Assembly (NCBI GenBank): GCA_023091665.1
Contig: JALJCQ010000015.1
Coordinates: 1,302,001-1,366,000, forward strand
Direction: 5' to 3'
DNA: 64,000 nucleotides
DNA from: Pythium myriotylum
Taxonomy: Eukaryota > Oomycota > Peronosporomycetes > Pythiales > Pythiaceae
Part shown: positions 20,923-31,001 of the stretch, piece by piece
Position numbering within the stretch: position 1 is the first letter of the stretch
How the letters are laid out: every line of letters starts with the position of its first letter
Translations under genes and position numbers: made by a program
The notes under the pieces: model-generated
Databases searched by the model: none
Told to the model about the DNA's origin: nothing
The model's input: only the letters and a program-made list of their open reading frames with translations

Positions 20923-22089
20923 TTATTTGTGGCTGTCCGTGGAGACGCACTGCCGCAATCCTGCTTCAAGCGTGGGGTGGTGAATGTTGAGGCCGATAAA
21001 GACAACTCGCGATTGAACGCCGCGCTCCTTTTCGGTGTCAGTCCATGGCTCCTGGGTCTCGTATACTTCAAAGAGCTCGTGGACAGCCTGAAGTACGAAC
21101 TTGTTGGCTTCACCAGCAATGGACAAGACACCTTTGACACGGAAAAACTTTGCTGGCTTTTCCTCTTCTTCTTGGGCCCACAAAAGTTGGCCAAGCCAAC
21201 GCTCCAGCTTCTCCAGGTCGAGAGAAACCCCAGGAATCGTCACTGTGGTCGTTTGTACCCCACCAGTATGCACCTGTCCAGGAAGATGGTCTTGACTGGG
21301 AGCTTGAGACTGGAGATCCCGTTCAACCTCTTGGGCACGCTGAGTAGTGAATGACTGAATGTTCAGAATCTGTTCCAGATCGACCACCGCGCGACTCGTC
21401 CATCGAAGACTAGCGACCCCATTGACTTCTCGGACACGGTCCTCTATAACCCGCCTTTCTTCTTGTCCTTTTAGCTCGTTTAGATCACTGAGGAGATCTT
21501 GTTTGTTGAGTAGAATGCGATCGGCGTATGCAAGCTGCGACGCGGCTTCCAACTGTGTGTCACGATGGTCCAACAAGTAAGCGATCCGCGGTGCGTCAAC
21601 AAGCGTCACAATGCCGTCCAGAAAAATGCGGCCTTCTAGCTCCGCATCCACCCAAAACATTGATGCCACCTTCCCGGGATTCGCCATGCCAGTAGTCTCG
21701 ATGAGAATGTAATCGAATCGGTCTCGTCGTTCGAGCAAAAGTTCCAGAGTGTTCAGCAGATCATCGCGCACCGAGCAGCAGATGCAGCCATTGCTGAGCT
21801 CGTAAAAGTCATCAAAGACTTCTCCGTTCGCGCCATCCTTGGCAATTAGGCTCTCGATCCCGATCTCTTCTCCGAACTCGTTCTCGATCACAGCGATGCG
21901 CTTGCCGTGACTCGCAGTGAGGATGTAGTTGAGGAGAGTTGTCTTGCCGGCTCCCAGGAAGCCGGAGATGATCGTCACGGGCACCTTCGGCAGCTCCTTG
22001 GAGTGGGCTTGGCCGACGTCCTTGGTGGAGAGGGGCGGAGCGACGTCCGACGACGGCAGCAGCTCCGGGATCTCGTCGTCCAGCTCCAT
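20923..22089 (-). CDS. CobW/COG0523 GTPase, ZNG1-type zinc metallochaperone
   Basis: Single exon, 388 residues from the ATG at 22089; the frame extends upstream but without another ATG. It has a P-loop SGFLGAGKTTLLNY (about 40-52), the switch region ENEFGEEIGIE, the metal-binding GCICCSVRDDL (about 100), ETTGMANPG and the guanine-specificity loop LLNKQDLL. The C-terminal CobW domain is present. Just after the start lies DDEIPELLPSS. It resembles the short N-terminal motif with which eukaryotic ZNG1/CBWD proteins dock onto methionine aminopeptidase 1 to deliver zinc. The family hydrolyses GTP to drive metal transfer. It diverges from the gene at 22395 with about 300 bp between. Confidence 0.9.
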   Translation of the reverse strand: MELDDEIPELLPSSDVAPPLSTKDVGQAHSKELPKVPVTIISGFLGAGKTTLLNYILTASHGKRIAVIENEFGEEIGIESLIAKDGANGEVFDDFYELSNGCICCSVRDDLLNTLELLLERRDRFDYILIETTGMANPGKVASMFWVDAELEGRIFLDGIVTLVDAPRIAYLLDHRDTQLEAASQLAYADRILLNKQDLLSDLNELKGQEERRVIEDRVREVNGVASLRWTSRAVVDLEQILNIQSFTTQRAQEVERDLQSQAPSQDHLPGQVHTGGVQTTTVTIPGVSLDLEKLERWLGQLLWAQEEEEKPAKFFRVKGVLSIAGEANKFVLQAVHELFEVYETQEPWTDTEKERGVQSRVVFIGLNIHHPTLEAGLRQCVSTDSHK

Positions 22090-22394
22090 GATGAGACGCC
22101 AAACCAGAATGGCTGATGTTTCAGCCCACACACCACCCACGGGTGGGTAAATGGGTCTTGGTGATTTAACTACGTAAAAAGCACATTAAGATCATCGTAA
22201 TAACAAAAAACGGATTTAACTATAATGAAATTTGGATTATGGTTTCCTCAGATTCAGTAAGTCTGTACTGATGGGCCTACTGATTTAAGTGAAGGTTGGT
22301 CACGAGTCCCAAAAAGCGACGAGGCTCATGCCAATCACGACGTCGAGCCCTCGCCGCCAAGACCACAAGACCCCCAAAGAGTCCCAACAGATCA

Positions 22395-23832
22395 ATGGCA
22401 TCTCCAGCAGAAGGCGCGCACTGCGCTGTCGCAGTGGCCGCGAGCCCATCGGTCCTATTCGACTGTGATAAGAGCTGTAATGCCGCGGAAGTTGAGTCGT
22501 TGCGTGCAGCTCTTCAGACACTCGGAGACGTTGGAGGCTCCGGCGACCTGTTCCCACGACTGGATTCCCCTAAGATCCCGCAGCCACATATGCGGACGAA
22601 GAGGCGCTCCCGTCCAGGCTCTGTGGTTCTGCGACCGTCGAGAGATGTGACCGAGTACAGGGCCAAACGCGAAGCCCGGAACAACACAGTGGCGGACCTC
22701 AAAGCTCAGATCAAGGAGCTTCAACGAATCCTGGACGAGACAAAAACAAACAAGCACAACCAAGATATCGTCATGTCTGGGCTTCAGCTCGCCCTAGATG
22801 GGGAATGGGAGCAAATGAGTAAACGTCAGAAACGTCAACGGATTGCCGCTGAAATCGCCAATGAGTCGTTGCGACAGTTCACAGTCGCGCAACTCAAAGT
22901 GGCACAGACAGTCGAGCGGCTACTCAACAAAGTGGGAATGATGCAACAATACGTGGGCTCTGAGGTGACATTCGCATCGATTGAGAAGTACTCTGGCCCT
23001 TTGTTTGATTTGGATGGGTTGCTGGACTACCTCGATGACATTCGAGGACGAACGCACACCGTGCTATCGTCCGGACATTTTGCAGAGTACCCCAATGGGA
23101 CTTTCAGGGAGATGTCATTCACCAACTATGGACCAGACGGCCTGCAGATTGAGCTCGCGATTAGCTGTGTTCTACCATTCAGCGTTGAAGTCGTTGCTGG
23201 TGCCCTATGGAAGAACTTGACCGTCGGAAAGCAGATTGTGAGGAACGTGGCAAGCAAGGTATGCAGAGCGACAGGGGATGTAAATGGTCCTACATGAGGA
23301 TAATGGGTTGTATGTTTTGAGGACTTTGTAGGTGATCCGTGAGAATCCCAAGATCAGTTTTTTCAATTTCATCTCCGAGAATAGGCGTGGAGACACCGTG
23401 GCAGGCACAACGCATGGGCAAGCTGCAAGTCGGCGATACAAAAGAGAGGAGGATGGATCAACGACACTGCTGTCGAGAATTGCGATGCGATCATTCGATC
23501 TGGATGGCCAATGCACAGGAATCATGAAGGGTGACGGGTGGATCCAGCTCCAGTCCATGACTGAGAAGACAACAGAAGTGACTCAGGACGTGACTCGTCT
23601 AAGGTGGTGTCGCCGCGCGATAACACGTCCACAGAACCACGAAAAGGTTCAACCCGGAGAGCGTTCTTTGTGGGTGGATGCAATGGTTGCACGCCCAATG
23701 CGCAACCATTGGCAACGAGAGATGGACCAGGACGTGCAGGCGATAGAAAATTTGGCCTTGCACCCGTCTGCGGTTGATGCAGAATCTATCTGCGCGCTAC
23801 TCGATTTTAGTCAGCCTTACTATGCGAGGTAA
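22395..23832 (+). CDS. Coiled-coil protein with divergent START-like region
   Basis: Exon 1 is 22395-23258, a 73-nt intron (GTATGC..TGTAG) follows, and exon 2 is 23332-23832 (455 codons including stop). Residues about 85-155 are very basic and run into a coiled coil (RAKREARNNTVADLKAQIKE), a possible degenerate bZIP. The rest resembles the START-like region of the cluster at 52-64 kb, but only distantly. The 3' end is unsettled. A donor at 23829 (AG|GTAACG) and an acceptor ending at 23864 would replace the stop with 26 more, mostly basic residues ending at 23943, also in frame, and further exons up to about 24.1 kb cannot be excluded. Possibly a transcription factor or lipid-binding protein; function unproven. 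Confidence 0.7.
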
Positions 23833-23943
23833 CGAGTGACAATCGAAACTGGTTATCTGTACAGACATCGTGGGAAATCAATCCGCCGCAAGTGCCGGCG
23901 GATCTATGATTCTCTCTGCAGCATCAAAGCAAGTACATCATAG

Positions 23944-25290
23944 ATGTTTCGTTCTCGTCGCACGTACGGAAGCCCAGACTACCAAATGGCCGTTGAGACA
24001 GAATGCATTTGTATCTGCCATGCTCTTGGTAAGAAATTTCGCTGACTCGTCGAGTGCTGTTACGTCGATTCTCACAGGAGCTGTGGTTGTGTTGATGATA
24101 GCGATACCGATGTGAAGACCAAGCGTGGTTCGAGAAGGTGAAGATCAACTTTGAAATGCTCCAGCATATCGACGAGAGCAACTCGAAGAGCTCACATAGT
24201 GACGCGCACGCACATCTCGAAGCGGAGCGGAGACGAATATTCGATAAGTCAGACATGCTTCTTCTGTCGGTCGAGGTGATGGTATTCTCACTATCGTCGA
24301 CAATGCTGGCATTGGCACTGGCACTGGCACTGGTCGAATTTCACGCACGAGCACTGGGAGCATAAGTCCACAAACACCGAGCAGAGGACGATTTACGGTG
24401 CCCATGACACGCTCTTCACACAGCTGCACTGTTCGGGCTTCAGGACTTCAACCTCACTCTCTCAAGAGCACTCGTCTATGCTGGCTTGCGTCAGGGGAAA
24501 CATGGGTGGAATGTGTGAGTGAAGATTCCACGCATTTACCACTTTGGATCAGTCATTCTGCCTCGTGAATGTGGACCCGATGCTTGTACTCAAACCAACC
24601 GTGGTTATTTCCGTGATAGGGCTAAAGACAGTTTAGTGCGTGTTCATCTACGTTTGCTAGAGGTGATTGCCACGGCAAGGCACTAGTACCGGTACTGTTC
24701 TACCGCATGTTCCTTGTCCGCGGCGCTTGTCTGGATACCAATCTTGTAAGATCTGGCTAGGAAATCGACTGAAGTTTCTCGCACTTCGCGATTATCACGA
24801 CAAGAATTACACGACGAGGCTCTGGTATCGTTGTGCGAGCATGCACACCATTTTTATGCTTGCGCGACGATAGAAAAGCTGTATCGTAATTTCAACCTGC
24901 TTTGTTGGTGTTGGTTTATTAAGTGTTGGCGTCACGGGCTCCAAAATCAAACGGAGATTATCCAATCGAAGCATCATGGTCTTTCATAAGCGTCTGCAGC
25001 AGTGGATCCTTCTTGCTGACTGCGGAGAATCTCTCGTCGTGTTTCTAGGAGCTTCCTTCTCCGCGCGTGCAATGTCCGTCCCACGAAGTCGAACGATACT
25101 CACGATTGCTGTTTTCCAGCACTTGGTTTTCGTAGTACGTGTCCGCACAGGTCCAAGACGAAGTAGTTGACTCAATCGATTGACCACCGGCAACCGCCGT
25201 GGGACCACGTTGAAGTCAGTCCAAGCTCATCGTCTAGTTTTGTAAATAACACTTGAAGATCCGTCCACATGGACCTCTCGAGACTCGAAG
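23944..25290. other. Intergenic region, no supported gene
   Basis: A 75-residue plus-strand frame (24138-24365) contains a GGCACT tandem repeat (about 24311-24332) coding Leu-Ala repeats and is not convincing. It may hold extra 3' exons of the preceding gene. Confidence 0.45.
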
Positions 25291-27257
25291 ATGGATCTCT
25301 GGACGATCGACCGCCAGCTGCAGCGTGAGCTCGAGCTCCGGCAGTCGCTCTCCAACAGCGTCGCGCTCAACCGTATCGACGTGCTGCGTCAGGCGCTGCG
25401 CGACGGCGCCGACGTGAGCGCCGTGCTGACGCCGTCGGGACGCACGGCGCTGCACGAATGCGCGCGCTTCAACCGCCTCGAGATGGCCCGCGAGTTCCTC
25501 AAGCACGGCGCCAAAGTGGACGTGCGCGACACGGTGAGCTCGGCGGAGACAGGCGTTGTGATAAGAAAGTGTGCAGAACCAGCGTACACCGTTGTTTCAC
25601 GCCGCTGCCCAAGGCTTTCTGGAGGTGGCCACTCTGCTCTTAGATCACGGCGCGAGTGTGGAAGAGCGGGACGAAAACCTGCGCACGCCTCTCTGTCAGG
25701 CAGCAATGATGGGCCATTGTGATATGGTGGAGCTCCTTCTGGAGTACGGCGCCTCAGCCCAGACCAAAGACAAGGTATGTGACAGAGCATGTCTTCACGT
25801 GTTGTAGCGCATTTTGCAACCTGAGAGCTGATGTCGATTCTTATCATGGTAGCTCGGCTGGGATCCCGTTCTTTACGCAGGATGGCGGGACTCTCCTGAG
25901 ATGATGGTTGCGCTACTCGAGCGCGGGGGCTCTTTCGAGTCGCGCGATCCGGTACGAGTGCTTATCGCCTCGGTAAAAACATTAAGCGAGATGGTACTCA
26001 ACTGTACTTAGGCTGGCCGCACTGTACTGCATCTAAGCACACGCGAAGACGCTGCCAATGTCCGTGCATTTCTTTTGAAGTTGGAGGGCATTCCGATAAA
26101 TGCGCAAGACGATCTACAGAACACCCCGCTTCATTTGGCAGCTCACTGGAATCTTGCAGCCGCCGCGAAGGAGCTGTTGACAGAGGGCGCTAACACGGAG
26201 ATGCGGAATGAAGTAAGTGTATCGCCATTACTTTTTCCATGGAGACAATGACGACTGATCAATTTTAGCCTGGTCTGACACCTCTACAACTTGCTTCGTG
26301 GAGAAACTCTATCGATGTGGCCCGACTTCTGGTTGACTTTGGAGCTGACATCAATGCCAAAGACGAAGTGAGAATAATATTCGTGGATTTTCGAACTGCT
26401 AACTGACGCGTTAGCGCGATCATAGTATGGACGAACGCCGCTACACTATGCAGCCCAGTACAACGCTTTCTCGACTGTGAAACTACTCGTTGAAGAGGCT
26501 GGCGCTGATATCAACAGTACCACCTCTGTGAGTGCTCCACATCTGCGTTCGATAGTCCACACTTACAGCTTGTCGATTCATGTATTAGTACGGACTCGCT
26601 CCGCTCGATTTGGCTCTCGGAGATAATCATGATGAGATCGCTGAATACCTTCGGTCTCGAATGGACCAAGCGGGGAGTGAAAATTCATTGGAGGAGAAGC
26701 TGCCAGGAAAACTTGATCACTCGGTCAACTTCGATGACCCAAGGAAGCAGAAGCTGGCAAAGCTCAACTCGGAACGCGAAGTTGCACATCGGAGACAGGA
26801 GAGGACCTTGACGACTGCGACGCTGTGCATCGTCGGTGCTAGCGGATTGCGCTCGACTCGCTTTGCCGGAAGAAAACTTCCGTTGTGTAGGTGGGCACTC
26901 GTTGGTTCTGATAACGACCACGGCGTTTCCAGTATCGAAGTGGCGAAGGGTGAGACGAAACCTGGGGCCCCCGGGACATACGAAGTCGACTGGAGCGATG
27001 AATCATTCGCATTGCGCACCAGTCAGTTTGGCGGATCTCAGTCGAAGGCAACTCTTTCGTTAGAGCGATGCATGCTATTGTTCACAGTGAAGACACCAAC
27101 ATTTCTCTCGGCCATTCACGAAACTGTCGCCAGCGGCGCGTTTGCACTACGCGAACTCGATCGCTCCTCCCCTCCCGGTTCTAGGGCCGAGCTGAGTGTC
27201 CCTCTTCGCTGGAAGGGCGAGGATGCTGGCGTTCTACTCTTTGAGATCCTTTACTAA
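25291..27257 (+). CDS. Ankyrin-repeat protein with C-terminal C2-like domain
   Basis: Seven exons: 25291-25533, 25577-25774, 25853-25951, 26012-26212, 26269-26367, 26426-26527 and 26589-27257 (537 codons with stop). Every intron is phase 0 and falls at the same point of the ankyrin repeat, just after the ..A.V..RD/KD turn. Internal exons code 66, 33, 67, 33 and 34 residues, that is two, one, two, one and one repeats. Typical repeat cores are visible (GRTALHECA, LRTPLCQAA, QNTPLHLAA, GRTPLHYAA, GLAPLDLAL). After a basic linker, residues about 395-536 look like a C2-type beta-sandwich (LCIVGASGLRS..., LLFEILY at the end). Ankyrin repeats bind proteins and C2 domains often bind membranes; the target is unknown. 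Confidence 0.88.
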
Positions 27258-28976
27258 AGTCTGTATTGGTGGGAGGAGAAACAACTCGATCACGGCTAAA
27301 GAAATGACGCTGCTCATGCGATCACTCCTAATGAGATGATGAACGTGGTCTTGGTATGAACGAGCTGGATGGGCACGGCATGATCCATCCCCCACCGAGA
27401 ATAAGTCGGCGGACCATGATCCATGTCCATTTAACCAAGATGGAGGATGACCCAAGAGCACCTCACTCTCTTCTGATTGGTCGTGACGACGCACCTTTTG
27501 CCAATAGAGAGCGCTGATTGGGCGTGACGCTCTGACCAACAAGCCGATCGTGCTGCACGGAGATGGAGATACCGTTGGAAAGGATCGTGAGTCGCAGAGA
27601 CAACCTGGCGAGAGCTTCCCAGAAGTCTCGTTTGGGCTGGTCGTGCCTCATAATGGACTGGACACTAAGGTCATCTCACCGCCTGCCTCTGCCCCCACCA
27701 AATCGGCCGATGCCGATCCATTCTGGCTTCGCGAGTCCTGGTCAGCAGAGAGGTTCCAGGTACCTGTACCGGAGCTGCGGTGCCCACGGATATCGTGCGT
27801 GGAGAGAGATACCTAACCTGACAGACTTCCGGTCCGAAGCTCCCACAGCGGCACCAATAAGTCGCTTTTTGCGATTGTAGACGCCAACTAACCCACGATC
27901 CAGTTGGTGGATTCTTTTCCCAAATGGCGTCGTGAGCCTGCGAACGAAGAAACTCGACTAAGGAGTGGCGTGGGGCCTCTGCGGGGACTGCGCAAACTCG
28001 TAGAACCCTCGGCGACCGAACTGCAAGTTGCAGTGCGGTACTGCATGAAGCCACGGCACGAACGCCGCCATGGAGTCACACTGCTGGATCCTCAAGTTGA
28101 GGCCTGCGCAGGACGTGGACATTTCCTCTTGAGTCCAGTGGTGGTCCCGCTTGAAAAGATGGCACGAAGAACAGAGACGCGGAGACGCGAAAGCTTGTGA
28201 GAATGGAATGCGTGTTTGCGCATTGACCAGGCCCGTAAATCAGGCGAGAGAATGGAAAGAGAGATCCGGTCTGGGTCTCGAGCGACAGGCCGTTGACGGC
28301 GAGCCCCACAAGTCGCTACGCCGAGTGCGTCGCCACGTCAGGGTTTCATCCACATCTCCCGCAATTTCTGGCCTGTCGCATGCTCCATCAATTGAGTTCG
28401 TGGTCCATCCCCCCGAGGGTTGCTGCTCCCTTCTCAGCACCGGGGCCGCCCTATCTCACCATATGATTGTTAACCCCCACAAGAACGGAACCCTGCGTCT
28501 TGACCGATCGAGATCTTCCTGGCCAAAGCCTGGTAACTGGGCGTGGATGACCCCACGCTCAGTGGCTCTCGCTCGCCGGCTCCATGGCGATCGTGTCTAG
28601 TTGCCTTGAGCCATGAGTCGGGATGGTTGGGATTGTTCCAGCAGCAGCCCCCCATCTCACCCGAGTGTGGATTACGACGCCAAAACGGCCATTACGGTCG
28701 CGGCTGTGCATGCATCAGCCGTCGGTAAGATGGCTCCGGCTCTTTGGTATCTTTGTTTCCTGTATGAACTGCAACCGCGTCGGTAATGTATCAGCGAAAA
28801 AAACAGATACATGGAACGGAAGAGGGGGACCTGCTCAGGCAGGCGGTCTCCCCAGCTCACGAGTCAGCTCCCCCAGTCGCGCTCGAACTGCGTGTCCGAT
28901 CCTGCCGGGACTCCTCACTCGCCAATTCCCCACGCCCTCCTCAAGTCGGTTCCGCAAGTTTCGGCAGCAAGCTACC
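27258..28976. other. Long intergenic region upstream of AAAP transporter 1
   Basis: It holds the transporter's core promoter and leader near its right end. Open frames on both strands (for example 28151-28600) lack family features. No gene seen. Confidence 0.5.
28915..28930 (+). promoter_or_regulatory. Inr+FPR core promoter of AAAP transporter 1
   Basis: TCACTCGCCAATTCCC matches the oomycete core promoter and lies 46 bp before the ATG at 28977. Similar elements precede all the other transporters. Confidence 0.7.
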
Positions 28977-30440
28977 ATGGGCAAGAGCAAGAGCCTCTTC
29001 ACGATGGAGGACGCCAAGGCGGCCTTCAACCTCTTCTGCTGCGTCTACGGTGTCGGCACGCTCGGTATGCCTGGCAACTTCTCGCGTGCTGGCCCCGTGC
29101 TCGCGATTATCGCCATGCTTTTCATGGCCTTCGCCAACGTTTACTCTTCGGTTGTGATCTGTAAGGTCATGCTCGTGGCCCCCAAGTCGGTGCGCACCTT
29201 CGGTGATCTCGGCGAGTGGTGCATGGGCAAGACTGGCCGTTGGCTCGTCGTCGTGACCCAGATGGGCGTTTGTTTGTTGGTGCCGTGCGTGTTCCTCGTG
29301 CTTGGTGGCACCCTTCTCCCTGATCTTTTCCCGGGCACGTTCAAGGACTCGACCTGGATCATTCTCATGGCTGTGAGCCTTCTACCGGTTGTGCTCATCC
29401 CGACTCTCAAGGAAGGAGCCGGCGCCGCCTTCGCGGGCTGCATGGGCACGATCATCGCCGACTGCATCGGTGTTGGTGTTCTTCTCCACGGCATGCGTGG
29501 CCACCCGTCGGTGCCGACGCCGCACCTCACCTTCAAGCAGGTCGCGACCACGTTCGGTAACTTGTCGCTCGCTTACGGTGCTGGTATCGTCATCCCGGCT
29601 CTTCAGCGCCAGCACAGTGAGCCAGAGCGCATGCCGCGCGTTGTCGGCGTGACCATCACGTTCATCTCGTGCCTTTTCATCGCCCTCGCCAGCAGCGGCT
29701 ACTCGGCAATTGGCTGCCAGATCTCTGGTAACCTGCTCTTCACGATCTACCCGGATGCTACGACTGGTCTCTCGAAGCTTGGTTTCGCGTCGGACAAGGG
29801 CATGGTTGTGCTCGCATTCCTCTTCATGCAGCTCCACATCACCATCGCATTCTCGGTCATTCTTCACCCGGCCCTCTACCTCATTGAACGTATGTTCCTC
29901 GGTATGCACAAGCCGAAGGTTGATGACATTGAGGCAGTCAACTACTCGGCTGCGGATACTCCTGGCGATGAGATCAAGGTTCGCGCCTCGAAAGGTTCAG
30001 TCGTGTCCTACGCTGACGCTGAGAAGGTTCACGACTCCGAGGAAGAGGAGTCCGCCGAGTACAAGGGCCAGGAGTACAAGTACATCCCGATGCGCATTAT
30101 CGTTGTCGCCATTATGACTGCGGTCTCGATTGCCCTCAAGAAGCACTTCAGCGACCTTCAGGACTTCGTCGGCGCCTCGTGCATTGCCATGAGCTGCATC
30201 ATTCTTCCGATCGTCTTCTACTTCAAGAAGCTCTGGACCCAGATCCCAGTCTGGGAGAAGGCGGCTGGCTCGCTTGTCGTAGTTATCTGCTTTGCTCTCG
30301 GCTGCTACGTCACCTACACCACTGGCAAGCAGCTCTTCAACCCGGATGATACTCACCCGACGGACCCTGTTTACCCGTTCTGCCACAAGGAGCACCAGTT
30401 TGAGGTATACTACAACTACACTCTTGTCCACGGCAAGTAA
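28977..30440 (+). CDS. AAAP amino-acid/auxin permease 1
   Basis: Single exon, 487 residues. The ATG at 28977 (MGKSKSLFTMEDAKAAFNLF) was chosen by alignment with its paralogues and because the core promoter lies between it and the upstream in-frame ATG at 28623. About 11 hydrophobic helices are visible. The first has the family pattern GVGTLGMPGNFSRAGP, and helix 6 lies in FGNLSLAYGAGIVIPALQR. A hydrophilic loop of about 60 residues rich in Glu/Asp and Lys (about 325-375) separates helices 8 and 9. The tail YYNYTLVHGK carries an N-glycosylation sequon. The family imports neutral or other amino acids with protons. It converges with transporter 2, 561 bp away. Confidence 0.92.
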   Translation: MGKSKSLFTMEDAKAAFNLFCCVYGVGTLGMPGNFSRAGPVLAIIAMLFMAFANVYSSVVICKVMLVAPKSVRTFGDLGEWCMGKTGRWLVVVTQMGVCLLVPCVFLVLGGTLLPDLFPGTFKDSTWIILMAVSLLPVVLIPTLKEGAGAAFAGCMGTIIADCIGVGVLLHGMRGHPSVPTPHLTFKQVATTFGNLSLAYGAGIVIPALQRQHSEPERMPRVVGVTITFISCLFIALASSGYSAIGCQISGNLLFTIYPDATTGLSKLGFASDKGMVVLAFLFMQLHITIAFSVILHPALYLIERMFLGMHKPKVDDIEAVNYSAADTPGDEIKVRASKGSVVSYADAEKVHDSEEEESAEYKGQEYKYIPMRIIVVAIMTAVSIALKKHFSDLQDFVGASCIAMSCIILPIVFYFKKLWTQIPVWEKAAGSLVVVICFALGCYVTYTTGKQLFNPDDTHPTDPVYPFCHKEHQFEVYYNYTLVHGK

Positions 30441-31001
30441 ACGAAAGTCTTTGACTGACTTGCAAGATACGTCAGTTTTCGTGTTACATACTCCGTAGTA
30501 ATGTAGGACCAGAGAGCAAAGATCTACAATGCAATTGATCTCTAGCAGCACCCCATACACTCTGACCAATGCTACATACCGTATCCCATGCATCTTGATG
30601 TTTTGTCTCCGCGTCTTCTTCGCTTCACGCCGGTTCCTGTTTTCACTGTAACATTCATTTCCAGCTCGAAACGACCAGCAAGTCGTTTTTAGAAGCCAAA
30701 GTATGCAAAACGTCGCAACACCTTTGTACGATGTGATAAGTTGTATCGCACACGATTAGTAGTGGCTCAGTTGCTGGTCGATTCAGCACCAGAAGCCATT
30801 CAACTGCTGAATTGAGCAGCAACTGAACCAATCCGTTGAGAAGCTCACTGGTTGCTAACGAGACCAGCGAGCAACACGAAAGGCAACGAGGTACACGGAT
30901 GACCAATTCTATTCCCAGGTCGTTGATGTTTTTCTGGTTACAGTAATGAGGTAGACGCGGACAGTCAGAGAGCGCAACAAAGCGGCAGATGCTCATGACG
31001 C
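30441..31001. other. Convergent intergenic region between transporters 1 and 2
   Basis: Shared 3' flank of two convergent genes. No gene, and no clear polyadenylation motif that I would rely on. Confidence 0.5.

Noticed and set aside
24138..24365. 75-residue plus-strand frame with Leu-Ala repeats
   Set aside because: The hydrophobic stretch comes from a GGCACT tandem repeat, so it is not good evidence for a membrane protein.
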